Positions 1-10,333 of a stretch of 64,000 nucleotides of DNA are shown here, piece after piece. The notes below the pieces were generated by a model. It saw nothing but the letters and a program-made list of their open reading frames with translations. It was not told the DNA's origin and did not search any database. Location of the stretch: NCBI RefSeq assembly GCF_900110995.1, contig NZ_FOJF01000002.1, forward strand, positions 806,001-870,000, read 5' to 3'. Within the stretch, counting starts at the first letter, position 1. Each line of letters opens with the position of its first letter. The position numbers and the translations under genes are program-made. This DNA is from Chitinophaga sp. YR573 (GTDB lineage Bacteria > Bacteroidota > Bacteroidia > Chitinophagales > Chitinophagaceae).

Positions 1-2794
1 TTACACGGGGAATACGGTTAGATGTTCCTTCACCTGTCCAGCGACCCAGTATTTCTGTAGTATAGTTACTGAGTGGGCGGGAGAAATCATGTGTACCATC
101 CCATATCTGGTTGCCATAGTTACCATATAAAGCAACAGAGAAATCAAATCCTTTATAACCCAGGTTCACACTTAAACCGTAAGTGAATTTAGGATATGGG
201 TTACCAATCTGTCCTTCATCTTTACTGTCAATCACACCATCACCGTTTACATCTTTGAAACGCACATCACCGGGTTGTGCATTAGGCTGGATCTTAGTAC
301 CGTCTTTTCCTACATAAGCAGCAATCTCATTGTTATTCTGGAAGATCCCTGCTGTTTTATATCCGTAGAAATATCCCATTGGGAAGCCTTGCTGCGCACG
401 GTAGAATTCAGGCATGCTGGCATATGTTATACCACTTGCACCATTGATAATTTTCTCAGGATTAGGAATATCAGTTACTTCATTGCGGTTCACACCCATA
501 TTGGCATTCACACCAACAGTAAGGTCATGGAAAGTATGATTATATCCCAATGATATTTCCACACCCTGGTTGCGTACATCGCCACCATTGATCAGAGTAG
601 TACTGGAACCGGAGATTGCAGGCGTATTTACTCCTACCAGCCAGTCTTTTGTTGTTTTGCGGTATATATCTACTGTTAAATTGAAATCTTTGAATAACTG
701 TGCGTCAAAACCAACGTTGGCTTGTTCAGATGTTTCCCATTTAAGATCTGGATTAGAGATCCTTATCGGTGCAGCGCCTACAGCAGCATTGTCTCCTGCT
801 CCAAAATAATATCCCAGGAATTGTGTGGAGATAGTAGAAAGATACTGGCTGTAATACTGTGGCAGGTTACCATTTTGGCCCCATCCTGCACGGATCTTCA
901 GGTATGGTAACCAGGAAACGTGCATGAAAGATTCATTACTTGGTACCCATCCAAGAGAGAAAGAAGGGAAATAACCTGTACGGTGATTAGGACCAAACCT
1001 GGAAGAGGCATCAGACCTTAATACAGCGGTGAACAGATATTTTTCTGCGTAGTTATAACTGATACGTCCGAAATAAGAAACCAGTGAGGCGGTACTGTCA
1101 GAACCGAAGATCCTTTGTGTACTGTCTGTTGTTCCGTTATTGATAACAGCATTGTCAAGGCCCTCTTTCGTGAGGTCCTGTTTATAACCCTGCAGATAAC
1201 TGCCAATTATTCTGCTGGCATTCATACCTGCCAGTGCAGTGAAATTATGTTTTCCAATGGAACGCTGGTAGCTGATGGTATTATCCCAGTTCCAGGTAAC
1301 ACCGCGGTATATACCCTGATTGGCCTGAGAGTGCGTATTGTATGTGTTCAGGGCAAGGTTATATACCGGCAGATAACTCCGGACGTCAGAATAACTAAGG
1401 TCCAGACCAAAATCACTGCGCAGTTTCAATCCTTTAATAGGTTCAGCCTGTAAGTAAGCATCTCCTACCAGGCGGTCTGTTTTTGCTTTATTCTGATTCT
1501 GATAATACATGGCAGCTACCGGGTTGGCTTCGTCTGCATTAAAAGTAGATTTGCCAAAGGTGCCGTCTGCATTATATACAGGGAACAGCGGACTTACACT
1601 GAATACAGAGTGGAAAGTGTTGTTGTAGATATTACCAACAGCCACACCTCTTTTGTTAGACTGTGCAAAGGTCATGTTCTCTCCGAACACGATGATGTCT
1701 TTATACATCTTATGTTCAGAGTTCATACGGAAGGATATGCGGTCATAAACCGATTGTCCTTTAAAGCCTATCACACCTTCCTGTTTGGTATAAGCAAGAG
1801 AAGCAGAGTAGATAGATTTATCATTACCACCAGACAGACTTAATGTATGATTCTGTACAGGTGCTTTTTTATTATACATCGCTTCCTGCCAGTCTGTTCC
1901 CTTACCCAGTTTGCTTAACTGATCAACTGTAAAGTAAGGAGTACTGCCGGAGTTGATCGCCATTTCATTCATGATCACGCCATAGTCATGCGCATCCAGC
2001 AGGGATACTTTATGAGATGGGTTTTGTACACCGTAATAAGCATCGTAGGCAATGGTCATAGCCCCCTGACGGCCTCTTTTGGTAGTAACCAGTACCACAC
2101 CGTTTGCAGCCCTGGAACCGTAGATAGCAGCAGAAGCAGCATCTTTCAGTACGTCTATGGAGGCAATGTCGGTAGCATTCAGGTAGCTGATATCTTTTAC
2201 AGGCACACCATCTACAATGTACAGTGGATCTGCATTACCTACAGTACCGGCACCGCGTATACGCACTTTCATTGATTCGCCTGGCTGGGCAGAATTAGCA
2301 GTGATCTGTACACCGGGAGTTTGTCCCTGTAATGCCTGGTCAACCTGTAAAGTATGGTTTTGTTCCAGCTGTTGTGTATTTACGTGGTCGATAGCGCCTG
2401 TTACCAGTTTCTTCTTTTCTGCACCATAACCTACTACGATTAATTCATTCAAACCGGTTGCCCCTCCGGACATGGATACCGTGATAGATGTCTTGTTCCT
2501 TACCGGTATTACCTGTTTGATAAAACCAACCAGTGTTACTTCCAGTGTATCGGTATCGTTTACTTCAAGATTGAATGCGCCTGCAGCATCTGTGATCGCA
2601 CCTGCGTTTGTACCCTTTATACGCACGCTGGCGCCGGGTAATGGTGTGTTTTTGCCGGCTTCTGTTATCTTACCGGAGAGTGCATGTTTTGCAGTCTGGG
2701 CAGATATCATGTTGCCTGATAACAGCAATGTGAGCAGCAGTGCCGGTACCCTGTTGGCAGTCACAAAATCCCTGATTTTGTAAGCAGTTTTCAT
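1..2794 (-). CDS. SusC-like TonB-dependent outer-membrane receptor (C-terminus beyond window)
   Basis: Nutrient-import receptor of the SusC/RagA family, acting in the outer membrane with a SusD lipoprotein and TonB energy. The minus-strand reading frame starts at ATG 2794 with a signal peptide beginning MKTAYKIRDF and a likely cleavage after the SAQ sequence. A carboxypeptidase-regulatory-like domain follows (TEAGKNTPLPGASVRIKGT region), then the TonB-box-like segment LNELIVVGYG, a plug domain with VRIRGAG and the conserved SAIYGSRAANGVVLVTTKRG region, and a long beta-barrel. The frame is open to base 1, so roughly 930 residues are visible and the end is missing. It lies 72 bp downstream of the GH31 gene on the same strand and is probably in one operon with it; a SusD would be expected beyond the left edge. 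The family call is firm, but the substrate is unknown. Confidence 0.93.
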   Translation of the reverse strand, partial: MKTAYKIRDFVTANRVPALLLTLLLSGNMISAQTAKHALSGKITEAGKNTPLPGASVRIKGTNAGAITDAAGAFNLEVNDTDTLEVTLVGFIKQVIPVRNKTSITVSMSGGATGLNELIVVGYGAEKKKLVTGAIDHVNTQQLEQNHTLQVDQALQGQTPGVQITANSAQPGESMKVRIRGAGTVGNADPLYIVDGVPVKDISYLNATDIASIDVLKDAASAAIYGSRAANGVVLVTTKRGRQGAMTIAYDAYYGVQNPSHKVSLLDAHDYGVIMNEMAINSGSTPYFTVDQLSKLGKGTDWQEAMYNKKAPVQNHTLSLSGGNDKSIYSASLAYTKQEGVIGFKGQSVYDRISFRMNSEHKMYKDIIVFGENMTFAQSNKRGVAVGNIYNNTFHSVFSVSPLFPVYNADGTFGKSTFNADEANPVAAMYYQNQNKAKTDRLVGDAYLQAEPIKGLKLRSDFGLDLSYSDVRSYLPVYNLALNTYNTHSQANQGIYRGVTWNWDNTISYQRSIGKHNFTALAGMNASRIIGSYLQGYKQDLTKEGLDNAVINNGTTDSTQRIFGSDSTASLVSYFGRISYNYAEKYLFTAVLRSDASSRFGPNHRTGYFPSFSLGWVPSNESFMHVSWLPYLKIRAGWGQNGNLPQYYSQYLSTISTQFLGYYFGAGDNAAVGAAPIRISNPDLKWETSEQANVGFDAQLFKDFNLTVDIYRKTTKDWLVGVNTPAISGSSTTLINGGDVRNQGVEISLGYNHTFHDLTVGVNANMGVNRNEVTDIPNPEKIINGASGITYASMPEFYRAQQGFPMGYFYGYKTAGIFQNNNEIAAYVGKDGTKIQPNAQPGDVRFKDVNGDGVIDSKDEGQIGNPYPKFTYGLSVNLGYKGFDFSVALYGNYGNQIWDGTHDFSRPLSNYTTEILGRWTGEGTSNRIPRV

Positions 2795-2852
2795 AATGTT
2801 AGAATGTTTGTTAAGGGATGGAATTTGTTGTTTGATACGTGAAATTTTGATC

Positions 2853-2864
2853 GTAACGTGTTAC
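2853..2864. promoter_or_regulatory. Imperfect palindrome upstream of susC (GTAAC-GT-GTTAC)
   Basis: A 5+2+5 inverted repeat sits in the short gap between the GH31 stop codon and the susC start, 59 nt upstream of the susC ATG. It resembles the 12-bp palindrome at 13053-13064 upstream of another susC (GTAA and TTAC half-sites), so it could be an operator. It could equally be chance, and no regulator can be assigned from sequence. Confidence 0.25.
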
Positions 2865-2866
2865 TG

Positions 2867-5725
2867 TTATTTAATCACAAGTGTTTGTTCATTGCCACTG
2901 TATTTGATTATTTGTCCGTTTTTATTGTTGAAACTAAGTGCCACAGGGCTTTCTTTCCCTGCTTTTACCACACGGAAGCTACGCTGCTGCAACATGCCGG
3001 GGAAGCTGCCTTCCCGTTTGCCTATTGTCAACGTTTTGCTTTTCTCATTATATGTAAAGGAGATATTGCTGAATTGTCCTTTTTCATAATTATAGTTTAC
3101 CCCTTCATCTTCGTAAAGATTAAATGCTCCGTTGCTACCGGTATATACGTATAGGGTAATGGTATCGGCTGGCAGCTGTGAAGTATATTGTAGCGCCGGG
3201 CCGAAAGGTATGATACTACCTGCTTTCACATAAAGAGGCATCCTGTCTAAAGGAGCGTCAGCAGTAATGTATTTGCCTCCTTCCTGGTATTCTCCACTGT
3301 AGAGGTTGTACCAGCCGGTATTAGCGGGAAGGTATAGTTTACGGGTGCGGGCTTTATAAGCATATACCGGGTTTACGAGCAACGCAGGACCAAACATAAA
3401 CTGGTCACCGATACGCTGTACGGTAGTATCCTTATCGAAATCCATAATGAGTCCACGCATAAGCGTATAACCATTATGGTATGTCTGTCCCGCTAAGGAG
3501 TAAATATAAGGCATTAAGCGATATCTGAGCTGATCGTAATACAGCATGGATTTAAACTCGGGACTGTTCTCTGGAGCAATATTGAATGGTTCCCTGTAAG
3601 GGTACTGTCCATGAGAACGGAACAATGGACAGAAGGCCCCGTACTGGAACCAGCGGGTATTGAGCTCTCTCCATTCCTGTAAATCGGCACCTTTTGGATT
3701 AGGCTGATCGTATTTGTCCTCCACATAAAAACCTCCGATATCTGTAGTCCAGTATGGTAAACCGGATAAGCTAAAGTTCAATCCTGCAGGGATCTGTCTG
3801 GCCAGCTCATCAAAGCGGGAAGCAATGTCTCCGCTCCAGGTAGCAGCGCCATAATGCTGTATACCGGCAAATGCGGAACGTGTTAATATAAATACACGCT
3901 GATCAGGATTTTCGGCACGCTGTCCTTCATAAATACCTTTGGCATTTTCTAAGGAATAGGGATTGAAATATTGTGTGGATGATCCTAAAGCAGTAGGGTT
4001 CATCAGTTCTTTACGGTGTTCGATAGTAGAGTTGGAATAAATGTCCGGTTCGGTCGCATCCAGCCACCAGGCGTCTACGCCTTTACTGTACAGGCTTTTG
4101 CTCAGCATACTCCAGAACATCTTACGAGCATCCGGATTAAAGGCATCGTAGAAAGTAGATACATATCCTTGTCCTATCCAGTCTCTTTGTTCGTCCTTAA
4201 TATTCTGTTTGTACAACCATCCTTTATTATCCAGTAATTTATAGTTGTCGATGCCTTTGTAGAACTTAGGCCATGCAGAAATCATGAAATGAGTATGATA
4301 AATGCGGTGCAGGGAATCTATCATTCCTTTTGCATCGGGGAAACGGGCAGGATCAAATTCCTGACTGCCCCAGGCGTCCTGTTTCCAGTACGACCAGTCC
4401 ATCACGATATTATCAATAGGAATGTTCTTTTTACGGAACTCCTGCACAGTACTGATTACTTCACGTTGTGATTTGTAACGTTCACGGCTCTGCCAGTAAC
4501 CCAGCGCCCATTTAGGAACGATGGTAGCTGCCCCGGTCACTTCACGGTAACCCGCAATGACTTCATCCGTATTATTACCATATATGAAGTAGTAATCGAT
4601 CTTTTCTCCGGCCTCTGATGTAAAGGCGATCTTATTATGCAGTGTTTCAGGCGTAGGAGAGAGCTGTTTTATGGAGATAAAGGCCTGGTCGGACTCTGGT
4701 ATCCATTCTACCTTAACAGCGTGTTTATGGCCCTTATAAAGTTGATGCTGGAACACGGAAGGACCAGGGTTCCACCCTTCCCTCCATTTGTCCAGCATTA
4801 ATTCTCCATCTACCCAGATTTTGATGTAACCAGAAGCCGTAATATAAAATTTTTGAAGCCCGTCTGCCAGGGGAGAGATACTTCCTTCCCAGGTAATAAC
4901 CCCTTTTGCCATCGGATATCCCACAGGGATCTCCGAAAGGGAAGGGATAAAGGCATAATCTATTTTGTTTTCATTGCGCTGTAAAAAGATGCTGTCCGGT
5001 TTTTGTCTCAGGGCATAGGTAGCGGTGAGGCCATCCGGTTTGCCTTCTTTATTATACAACAGTAATTTACCCAATTGTTCATATGGGCGGTCATCTCCAA
5101 AACGGGTAATAGAATAGTTATCCCATAATATACCGTAATGATGACTGGATACCAGGAAGGGCACTACAGCCACAGAATTGAATTGTGTAAGGTTCACATC
5201 CTGGTCCTTATAGTTCATCTGGCCGGTCTGGTGTTGTCCCAGTCCGTAAAAGGCTTCTCCTGCCGGTGATTCAAACACCTGTTGCAGGCGATATAGCGGA
5301 TGACCGTCTATATTTTCCGTAGTAAAGGTTTTACCACCCCCTTTCTTTTCCTGCAAGATGACGTTTCCTGCCTTGTCCATGAATACCACTTCTCCTGTTC
5401 CCAGGTTCACGGTAGCCATCAGCTCTTTTGTGTTTAATGTTACCTTATTATCTTTCTCGTCTGATGTCCATTTTATGTCCGGAGTGCCGGAAACCACAGA
5501 TATCAAACTGGGAGTTGTTGAAATTGAGTCATTTGCACTGGCCGTTACACGGATAATCCTGTCTGATATCACCTGCAGTTTCACTTGTTTGGCGCCACCT
5601 GCTGTTGGTCTTTCTAACCTGATGAGTAAACCGTCTTTCAGCCTTTCAATATGATCCGCATAACAAAATTGTATGCATAGCGTAAAAAACACAAGCGGGA
5701 AGAGTCTCTTTTTCTTCATATACAT
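2867..5725 (-). CDS. GH31 alpha-glycosidase with PA14 insert, probable alpha-xylosidase
   Basis: Secreted retaining alpha-glycosidase of family GH31, probably removing alpha-xylosyl units from xyloglucan-type chains. After the signal peptide (MKKKRLFPLVFF...CYA) comes the GH31 N-terminal beta domain. A PA14-like insertion follows at about residues 265-360, containing GYIKIWVDG and LYKGHKHAVKVEW. The (beta/alpha)8 barrel is next, with nucleophile Asp556 in WWLDATEPD and acid/base Asp633 in WSGDIASRF, and then C-terminal beta domains. A PA14 insert is known in characterised bacterial alpha-xylosidases of GH31, which supports that specificity; alpha-glucosidase remains possible. The ATG at 5725 is chosen because AAAGGA lies just upstream and a -7-like TATATTTG overlaps the TTG that begins the longer frame at 5767. 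The gene follows the hybrid sensor gene and precedes susC. Confidence 0.9.
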   Translation of the reverse strand: MYMKKKRLFPLVFFTLCIQFCYADHIERLKDGLLIRLERPTAGGAKQVKLQVISDRIIRVTASANDSISTTPSLISVVSGTPDIKWTSDEKDNKVTLNTKELMATVNLGTGEVVFMDKAGNVILQEKKGGGKTFTTENIDGHPLYRLQQVFESPAGEAFYGLGQHQTGQMNYKDQDVNLTQFNSVAVVPFLVSSHHYGILWDNYSITRFGDDRPYEQLGKLLLYNKEGKPDGLTATYALRQKPDSIFLQRNENKIDYAFIPSLSEIPVGYPMAKGVITWEGSISPLADGLQKFYITASGYIKIWVDGELMLDKWREGWNPGPSVFQHQLYKGHKHAVKVEWIPESDQAFISIKQLSPTPETLHNKIAFTSEAGEKIDYYFIYGNNTDEVIAGYREVTGAATIVPKWALGYWQSRERYKSQREVISTVQEFRKKNIPIDNIVMDWSYWKQDAWGSQEFDPARFPDAKGMIDSLHRIYHTHFMISAWPKFYKGIDNYKLLDNKGWLYKQNIKDEQRDWIGQGYVSTFYDAFNPDARKMFWSMLSKSLYSKGVDAWWLDATEPDIYSNSTIEHRKELMNPTALGSSTQYFNPYSLENAKGIYEGQRAENPDQRVFILTRSAFAGIQHYGAATWSGDIASRFDELARQIPAGLNFSLSGLPYWTTDIGGFYVEDKYDQPNPKGADLQEWRELNTRWFQYGAFCPLFRSHGQYPYREPFNIAPENSPEFKSMLYYDQLRYRLMPYIYSLAGQTYHNGYTLMRGLIMDFDKDTTVQRIGDQFMFGPALLVNPVYAYKARTRKLYLPANTGWYNLYSGEYQEGGKYITADAPLDRMPLYVKAGSIIPFGPALQYTSQLPADTITLYVYTGSNGAFNLYEDEGVNYNYEKGQFSNISFTYNEKSKTLTIGKREGSFPGMLQQRSFRVVKAGKESPVALSFNNKNGQIIKYSGNEQTLVIK

Positions 5726-5764
5726 GGAATTGTTCCTTTCTAAAGGAGTTTTAACGTGTGCTGA

Positions 5765-5772
5765 CAAATATA
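5765..5772 (-). promoter_or_regulatory. Putative -7 element for the GH31-susC operon
   Basis: The minus strand reads TATATTTG here, matching the Bacteroidetes -7 consensus TAnnTTTG. It lies 40 nt upstream of the chosen GH31 start. No convincing -33 TTG was found at the expected 19-21 nt distance. The rest of the gap up to 6008 shows no gene. Confidence 0.4.
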
Positions 5773-6008
5773 GCCGAGTGGTCCAAGAAGCAGGGTCAGG
5801 GTATGTATTTGATTAGGGGTTGAAATGTTAAGGGAGAGGTTGGATTTGATAAAGAGAGGGGGATCGTTTGATAAGGAGAAGGATAGGAAACCCTTTACCA
5901 GATTGGTTTTATATATTTAAGAAAGGAGCTGAAAGGTTTTGAAAGATAAATAAAGGGAAAACGAAGCAGGAATGAAGCATAGATGCCGTATGGATGCATG
6001 ATCATGTA

Positions 6009-9000
6009 TTACTCACCTTTCCCCCTGTAAGCAGAGGGTAACACCTTGTACTCCAGCTTAAAGTACTTTGAGAAGTACTTAGGATTATTAAATCCTACCT
6101 CATAAGCCACTTCTGCGATGGTCATCTGGCTTTTTTCCAGTAATTGTGCGGCCCGTTTCAAACGGATAGAACGGATAAATTCAATGGGAGGTTTGCCGGT
6201 TAACTGCAACAGTTTCTTATACGCTGATACACGGCTCATATGTAATTCACGGCTTAACTCTTCTACAGAGAAATCCGGATTGGAGATATTCTTTTCTACA
6301 ATACGCAGGGCATTCTGGATAAACACTTCATCATGGGAAGAGATCGCTATTTCTTCCGGATGAGCATCTATATGCTGTTTAAAAGTATTTTTGAGAGATA
6401 CCTGTTGAGTGATAATGTTCCGGATACGGGACAGGAGCATTTCAAAGTTAAAGGGCTTGGTGATATAATCAGAAGCCCCATTGTCCAGCGCTTCCAGCTG
6501 ATCTTCCTCAGCTGCACGGGCAGTGAGCAGAATTACCGGCAGGTGGGCGATCCTGGGTTGCTGACGGATACGGCGGCAGAGTTCCAGTCCGTCCATTTCT
6601 GGCATACTCACATCACTTACCACCAGGTTGGGGATGGTATCCTGCAAAATGTTCCATCCAGCCAGGCCGTTAGGCGCATCTATAATATGATAGTACAATC
6701 CCAGGTTATCCTTCAGATAGAAGCGGAAATCTTCATTGTCTTCTATCAGCAAGATCACTGGTTTCTTACCCGTATACGCTGGTATTGGAGCAGGTGCCGG
6801 TTTCGCCACCATAATAGAGGTCTTGATCGGATCTGTTACTACTGCCTGGTTATCAACAGGTAATAAGATCGTGAAACAGCTACCCATTCCCGGGGTACTG
6901 TCTACACTAATACTTCCCCCATGTAATTTCACGAATTCACGGGTGATACTTAAGCCTATACCACTTCCCTGGTTCACCAGCGAACCAGGAATATCATGCT
7001 GGAAGAAGCGTTCAAAGATCCTTTCCTGTTTTTCTTCAGGAATACCTATCCCGTTATCTTTCACCATAATCGCCAGTTGCTCCGGGTTTAACAGCTGAAG
7101 GTCTACGGATATATTACCATGTTCAGGTGTAAACTTAAAGGCGTTGCTTAACAGGTTAAAGATGATCTTCTCTATTTTATCAGGATCATAAGACATGGAC
7201 AGTGTACTCACATTGCTATGAAAATCCAGGTGAATCTGTTTCTTCTCAGAAAGGTCGGAGAAAGAGGTAGTCAGTTCCTGTACAAATGATACGATATCAC
7301 CCTGGGCAGGGTACAACTTAATTTCCTGCACTTCCATTTTACGGAAGTCCAGCAACTGGTTTACCAGGTTTAACAGGCGACGTGCATTACGTTGTACCAA
7401 TACCAGTTGTTGCTGCAACCCGCTTTCAAGGTCCTTTTTAATGATCTTTTCCAGGGGTGTGATAATCAGACTGAGTGGTGTACGGAACTCATGACTGATA
7501 TTCGTAAAGAAGCGGATCTTCAAAGCATCCAGTTCATGCATACGCTGTGCTTCCTGTCTTTCCTGTTCAATACGCGAACGTAAACGTTCACGTTCCAGGA
7601 TCAGTCTTCTTGCCAGCCATAGCGCTGCTAAGGTTAGCAATGCATATAGCATGAATGCCAGCGGCGTTCTCCAGAAAGGAGGCAGTATCCTGATATGGAG
7701 CTCCAGCGGTTGCTGTGTCCATATGCCATCGTTATTGGATGCCTTTACACGGAAAATGTAATCACCGGGGTCCAGGTTGGTAAAGGTAGCCATGCGTAAC
7801 TGACCTTCTGTTGTCAGCCATTCATGATTGAACCCTTCCAGCATATACATGTAGCGGTTTTTCTCCGGATGAAAAAAGTTGAGCGCTGCAAAGGAAATAG
7901 AGAAGACATTCTCTTTATATTTTAAGGTAATCTCTTTTGTATTGGAGATGGATTGAGATAACAGTTTTCTTCCGTTGATGATTTCTCCCGGTTGCATGCT
8001 GTTATTAAAGATCTGGAAATCGGTGAGTACCACCGGCGGAACATTGTGATTTACCGTGATATTATGTGGATAGAATAAGTTAAACCCATTTCCTCCACCG
8101 AAAATCAATTCTCCTTTACTGGTTTTCAGGGCTGCATTTTCATTGAACTCGCGGCCTTGCAAACCATCTGATTCATCGTAGTTTTTAAAAGTATTTTTAT
8201 TGAGATTGGACAGACCATTGGCTGTGCTCATCCACAAAGTATGATCATTATCTTCGAGGATGTTTAATACGGTATTGTCTGGCAGTCCGTCTTCCCGCCG
8301 GAAGATGCGGAACTTTTTCGTGCGTGGATCAAATTGATTGAGCCCTTCATGAGTGCCTATCCAGATCATCCCGTTGCTATCTTCAAAAAGACAAATCACG
8401 TTCCGGTTACTGATCTTATCAGGACCACTATCATAATGCGTGAAATGCCCCTGAGGGTCGCGTACATCAATTCCATCTGAAGTACCTATCCAAAGGTTGC
8501 CCTGTTTATCTTCCAGTAACGCAGATACATAAGCAGATCGGATAGAGTTAGGCTTCCCTTTTTGAAAATGCTGGAACACACCGGTACTGGGGTTTAATAA
8601 ATCCAGTCCGCCGCTAAGCGTACCTATCCATAATTGTTGTTTACTATCTTCAAAAATCTCCCATACACTGTTATCACTCAAACTGGCTGGATTAGCAGGA
8701 TCGTGACGATAATGCGTGAAATGTTGTCCATCAAAACAATCTAATCCCCCGAAATAAGAACCTATCCACAGCTTTTGATTATGATCTATCCAGAGACTTA
8801 CGATTACATTGCCGCTGGGACTGTTAGCATTAGCGGCATCATGCAGGTATTGTTTGTATGTATTGTGTGAGCGGTCATAATAAATAAGGCCACCGCCATT
8901 GGTGCCTATCCATAGGTTACCTCTGGCATCTTCTGCAAAACGGTTTACATCATCGTAGGGCAGACTGTTGGCAGCATATACCTGGTGCTGGAAGAGAGGG

Positions 9001-10070
9001 AATTTTACGATGTTCTCATGATAATAGGAGAGTCCTCTTTTATAAGTGCCTATCCATATTATACCTGAGTTATCACGGTAGAGTGCGTTAATACTATTTT
9101 GACTTATACTCTTAGTATTTTCGCTATTGTTGACGAGGTATTGAATAGTCTGGTGTTGTTTATCTATTACATTCATTCCACCATGATCTGTTCCTACCCA
9201 TATTAATCCCTGGTTATCCTGCACTACGCCTCTTACTATGTTATTGTTCAGCTTTAATGGACTACTATTCTGATCATAATGCGTAAAGCCCTTTTTGGGG
9301 TTAAAGCTGTAAACGCCCTGTACATCACTATTGCTGAATATCCAGAGATCACCATCTGTATCGGCGATCATTTCGTAGTTCTGTAAGGCACTGCTACCGG
9401 GTTGTTCCGGCATATGGCTGTAGGGGAAAACCTGGCCATAGGATTCATCCATCATATCCAGCATACCATCGGTATGCAGTATCCAGATAGTTTTATTTTT
9501 ATCCTGCACCATACAGGCGATAGCATTCGTAGAAGGAGTATAGATGTTATGCTCCACATGAGCTACGCGGGTGGCGTGTTTAAGAGAGGTATGATAACAG
9601 TATAATCCTGAATCGGGCACAATGAACCAGAAGTTCCCCTTGCTGTCTTTCATGATATTATTAATGGAGTCTCCGGGGATGCCCCATTGTTTCATGATCT
9701 TGCCGGGATGCCTTTCGAAAGTACCTGTAGCCGGATTATAGATGTTCTGCCCGTTGCGGTTGGTAACCCAGATCAGTCCATCGGGGCCTTCGGTGAGCCT
9801 GGTAACGAAATTATCAGAAAGAGAAGTAGTATCGCGGGTATCATGCCGGAATACTTTGAATGTATAGCCATCATAGCGGTTAAGACCTGACATGGTCCCA
9901 AACCACATGAAGCCCTGGCTGTCTTTCAGGATGGTGTTTACCTGATTGGCAGAAAGCCCCTGAGCGATATCTATCCTTGTAAACTGGTACTGTGACTGTG
10001 ATGTTTGCGCCTGTAGCAGTAAGACCGGTAATACAACCGGCAGGAATAGCAATAGTATTCTTTTATTCAC
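6009..10070 (-). CDS. Hybrid two-component system sensor/regulator (HTCS), AraC-type output
   Basis: One-protein sensor and transcription regulator that controls polysaccharide-utilization genes in Bacteroidetes. Order of parts: signal peptide (MNKRILLLFLPVVLPVLLLQAQ); about 14 periplasmic beta-propeller repeats with the WIGT-type motif (to about residue 690); a Y_Y_Y domain (about 710-790, ending DGIWTQQPLELHI); one membrane helix (about 800-825); a histidine kinase with His860 in NISHEFRTPL and ATP-binding boxes NGIGIP and GSGIGLSI; a receiver with phospho-acceptor Asp1153 in SDVSMPEMDG; and an AraC helix-turn-helix ending in GFNNPKYFSKYFK. At 1353 residues it is the usual full length and all key residues are present. 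The start codon is GTG, fixed by the signal peptide. It is probably the regulator of the adjacent GH31-susC operon, the divergent GH95 gene, or both. The periplasmic ligand is probably an oligosaccharide released from the substrate. Confidence 0.96.
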   Translation of the reverse strand: MNKRILLLFLPVVLPVLLLQAQTSQSQYQFTRIDIAQGLSANQVNTILKDSQGFMWFGTMSGLNRYDGYTFKVFRHDTRDTTSLSDNFVTRLTEGPDGLIWVTNRNGQNIYNPATGTFERHPGKIMKQWGIPGDSINNIMKDSKGNFWFIVPDSGLYCYHTSLKHATRVAHVEHNIYTPSTNAIACMVQDKNKTIWILHTDGMLDMMDESYGQVFPYSHMPEQPGSSALQNYEMIADTDGDLWIFSNSDVQGVYSFNPKKGFTHYDQNSSPLKLNNNIVRGVVQDNQGLIWVGTDHGGMNVIDKQHQTIQYLVNNSENTKSISQNSINALYRDNSGIIWIGTYKRGLSYYHENIVKFPLFQHQVYAANSLPYDDVNRFAEDARGNLWIGTNGGGLIYYDRSHNTYKQYLHDAANANSPSGNVIVSLWIDHNQKLWIGSYFGGLDCFDGQHFTHYRHDPANPASLSDNSVWEIFEDSKQQLWIGTLSGGLDLLNPSTGVFQHFQKGKPNSIRSAYVSALLEDKQGNLWIGTSDGIDVRDPQGHFTHYDSGPDKISNRNVICLFEDSNGMIWIGTHEGLNQFDPRTKKFRIFRREDGLPDNTVLNILEDNDHTLWMSTANGLSNLNKNTFKNYDESDGLQGREFNENAALKTSKGELIFGGGNGFNLFYPHNITVNHNVPPVVLTDFQIFNNSMQPGEIINGRKLLSQSISNTKEITLKYKENVFSISFAALNFFHPEKNRYMYMLEGFNHEWLTTEGQLRMATFTNLDPGDYIFRVKASNNDGIWTQQPLELHIRILPPFWRTPLAFMLYALLTLAALWLARRLILERERLRSRIEQERQEAQRMHELDALKIRFFTNISHEFRTPLSLIITPLEKIIKKDLESGLQQQLVLVQRNARRLLNLVNQLLDFRKMEVQEIKLYPAQGDIVSFVQELTTSFSDLSEKKQIHLDFHSNVSTLSMSYDPDKIEKIIFNLLSNAFKFTPEHGNISVDLQLLNPEQLAIMVKDNGIGIPEEKQERIFERFFQHDIPGSLVNQGSGIGLSITREFVKLHGGSISVDSTPGMGSCFTILLPVDNQAVVTDPIKTSIMVAKPAPAPIPAYTGKKPVILLIEDNEDFRFYLKDNLGLYYHIIDAPNGLAGWNILQDTIPNLVVSDVSMPEMDGLELCRRIRQQPRIAHLPVILLTARAAEEDQLEALDNGASDYITKPFNFEMLLSRIRNIITQQVSLKNTFKQHIDAHPEEIAISSHDEVFIQNALRIVEKNISNPDFSVEELSRELHMSRVSAYKKLLQLTGKPPIEFIRSIRLKRAAQLLEKSQMTIAEVAYEVGFNNPKYFSKYFKLEYKVLPSAYRGKGE

Positions 10071-10122
10071 TTTTTTCTAACGCGGTTGTAATTAAATGTC
10101 TAAAATACAATATATGCTGCTT

Positions 10123-10155
10123 AAAAAAGAGAAAGGTCGAAAGAATTCGACCTTT
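10123..10155 (-). terminator. Terminator-like hairpin in the leader of the HTCS gene
   Basis: Bases 10132-10140 (AAAGGTCGA) pair perfectly with 10147-10155 around a 6-nt loop. Read on the minus strand, the hairpin is followed by CTC and six T residues, the form of an intrinsic terminator. It lies about 55-85 nt upstream of the HTCS GTG start. It may attenuate HTCS transcription, or stop other minus-strand transcription coming from the GH95 promoter region. Confidence 0.5.
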
Positions 10156-10333
10156 GTGCTAAAATTCCACGTTATGGTACTCAGGTCCATAAAAAGTTTA
10201 GCAATGTATTTATAATAAATAATTGATATTAGTGAGATTGTGACGCATTCCACACATTCCATCTGAAATAATGCAATCCAGGCAAATGTAATACCCGCTA
10301 AAGGGATAACCAAACGTTTAGCATTATTTTTTC

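Noticed and set aside
570..809. Several plus-strand frames inside the left susC
   Set aside because: They are antisense to a clear SusC coding frame and show no domain.
10092..10313. 73-codon minus-strand frame between HTCS and GH95
   Set aside because: It lies in the AT-rich divergent promoter region, crosses the leader hairpin, and has no recognisable domain or start signal.
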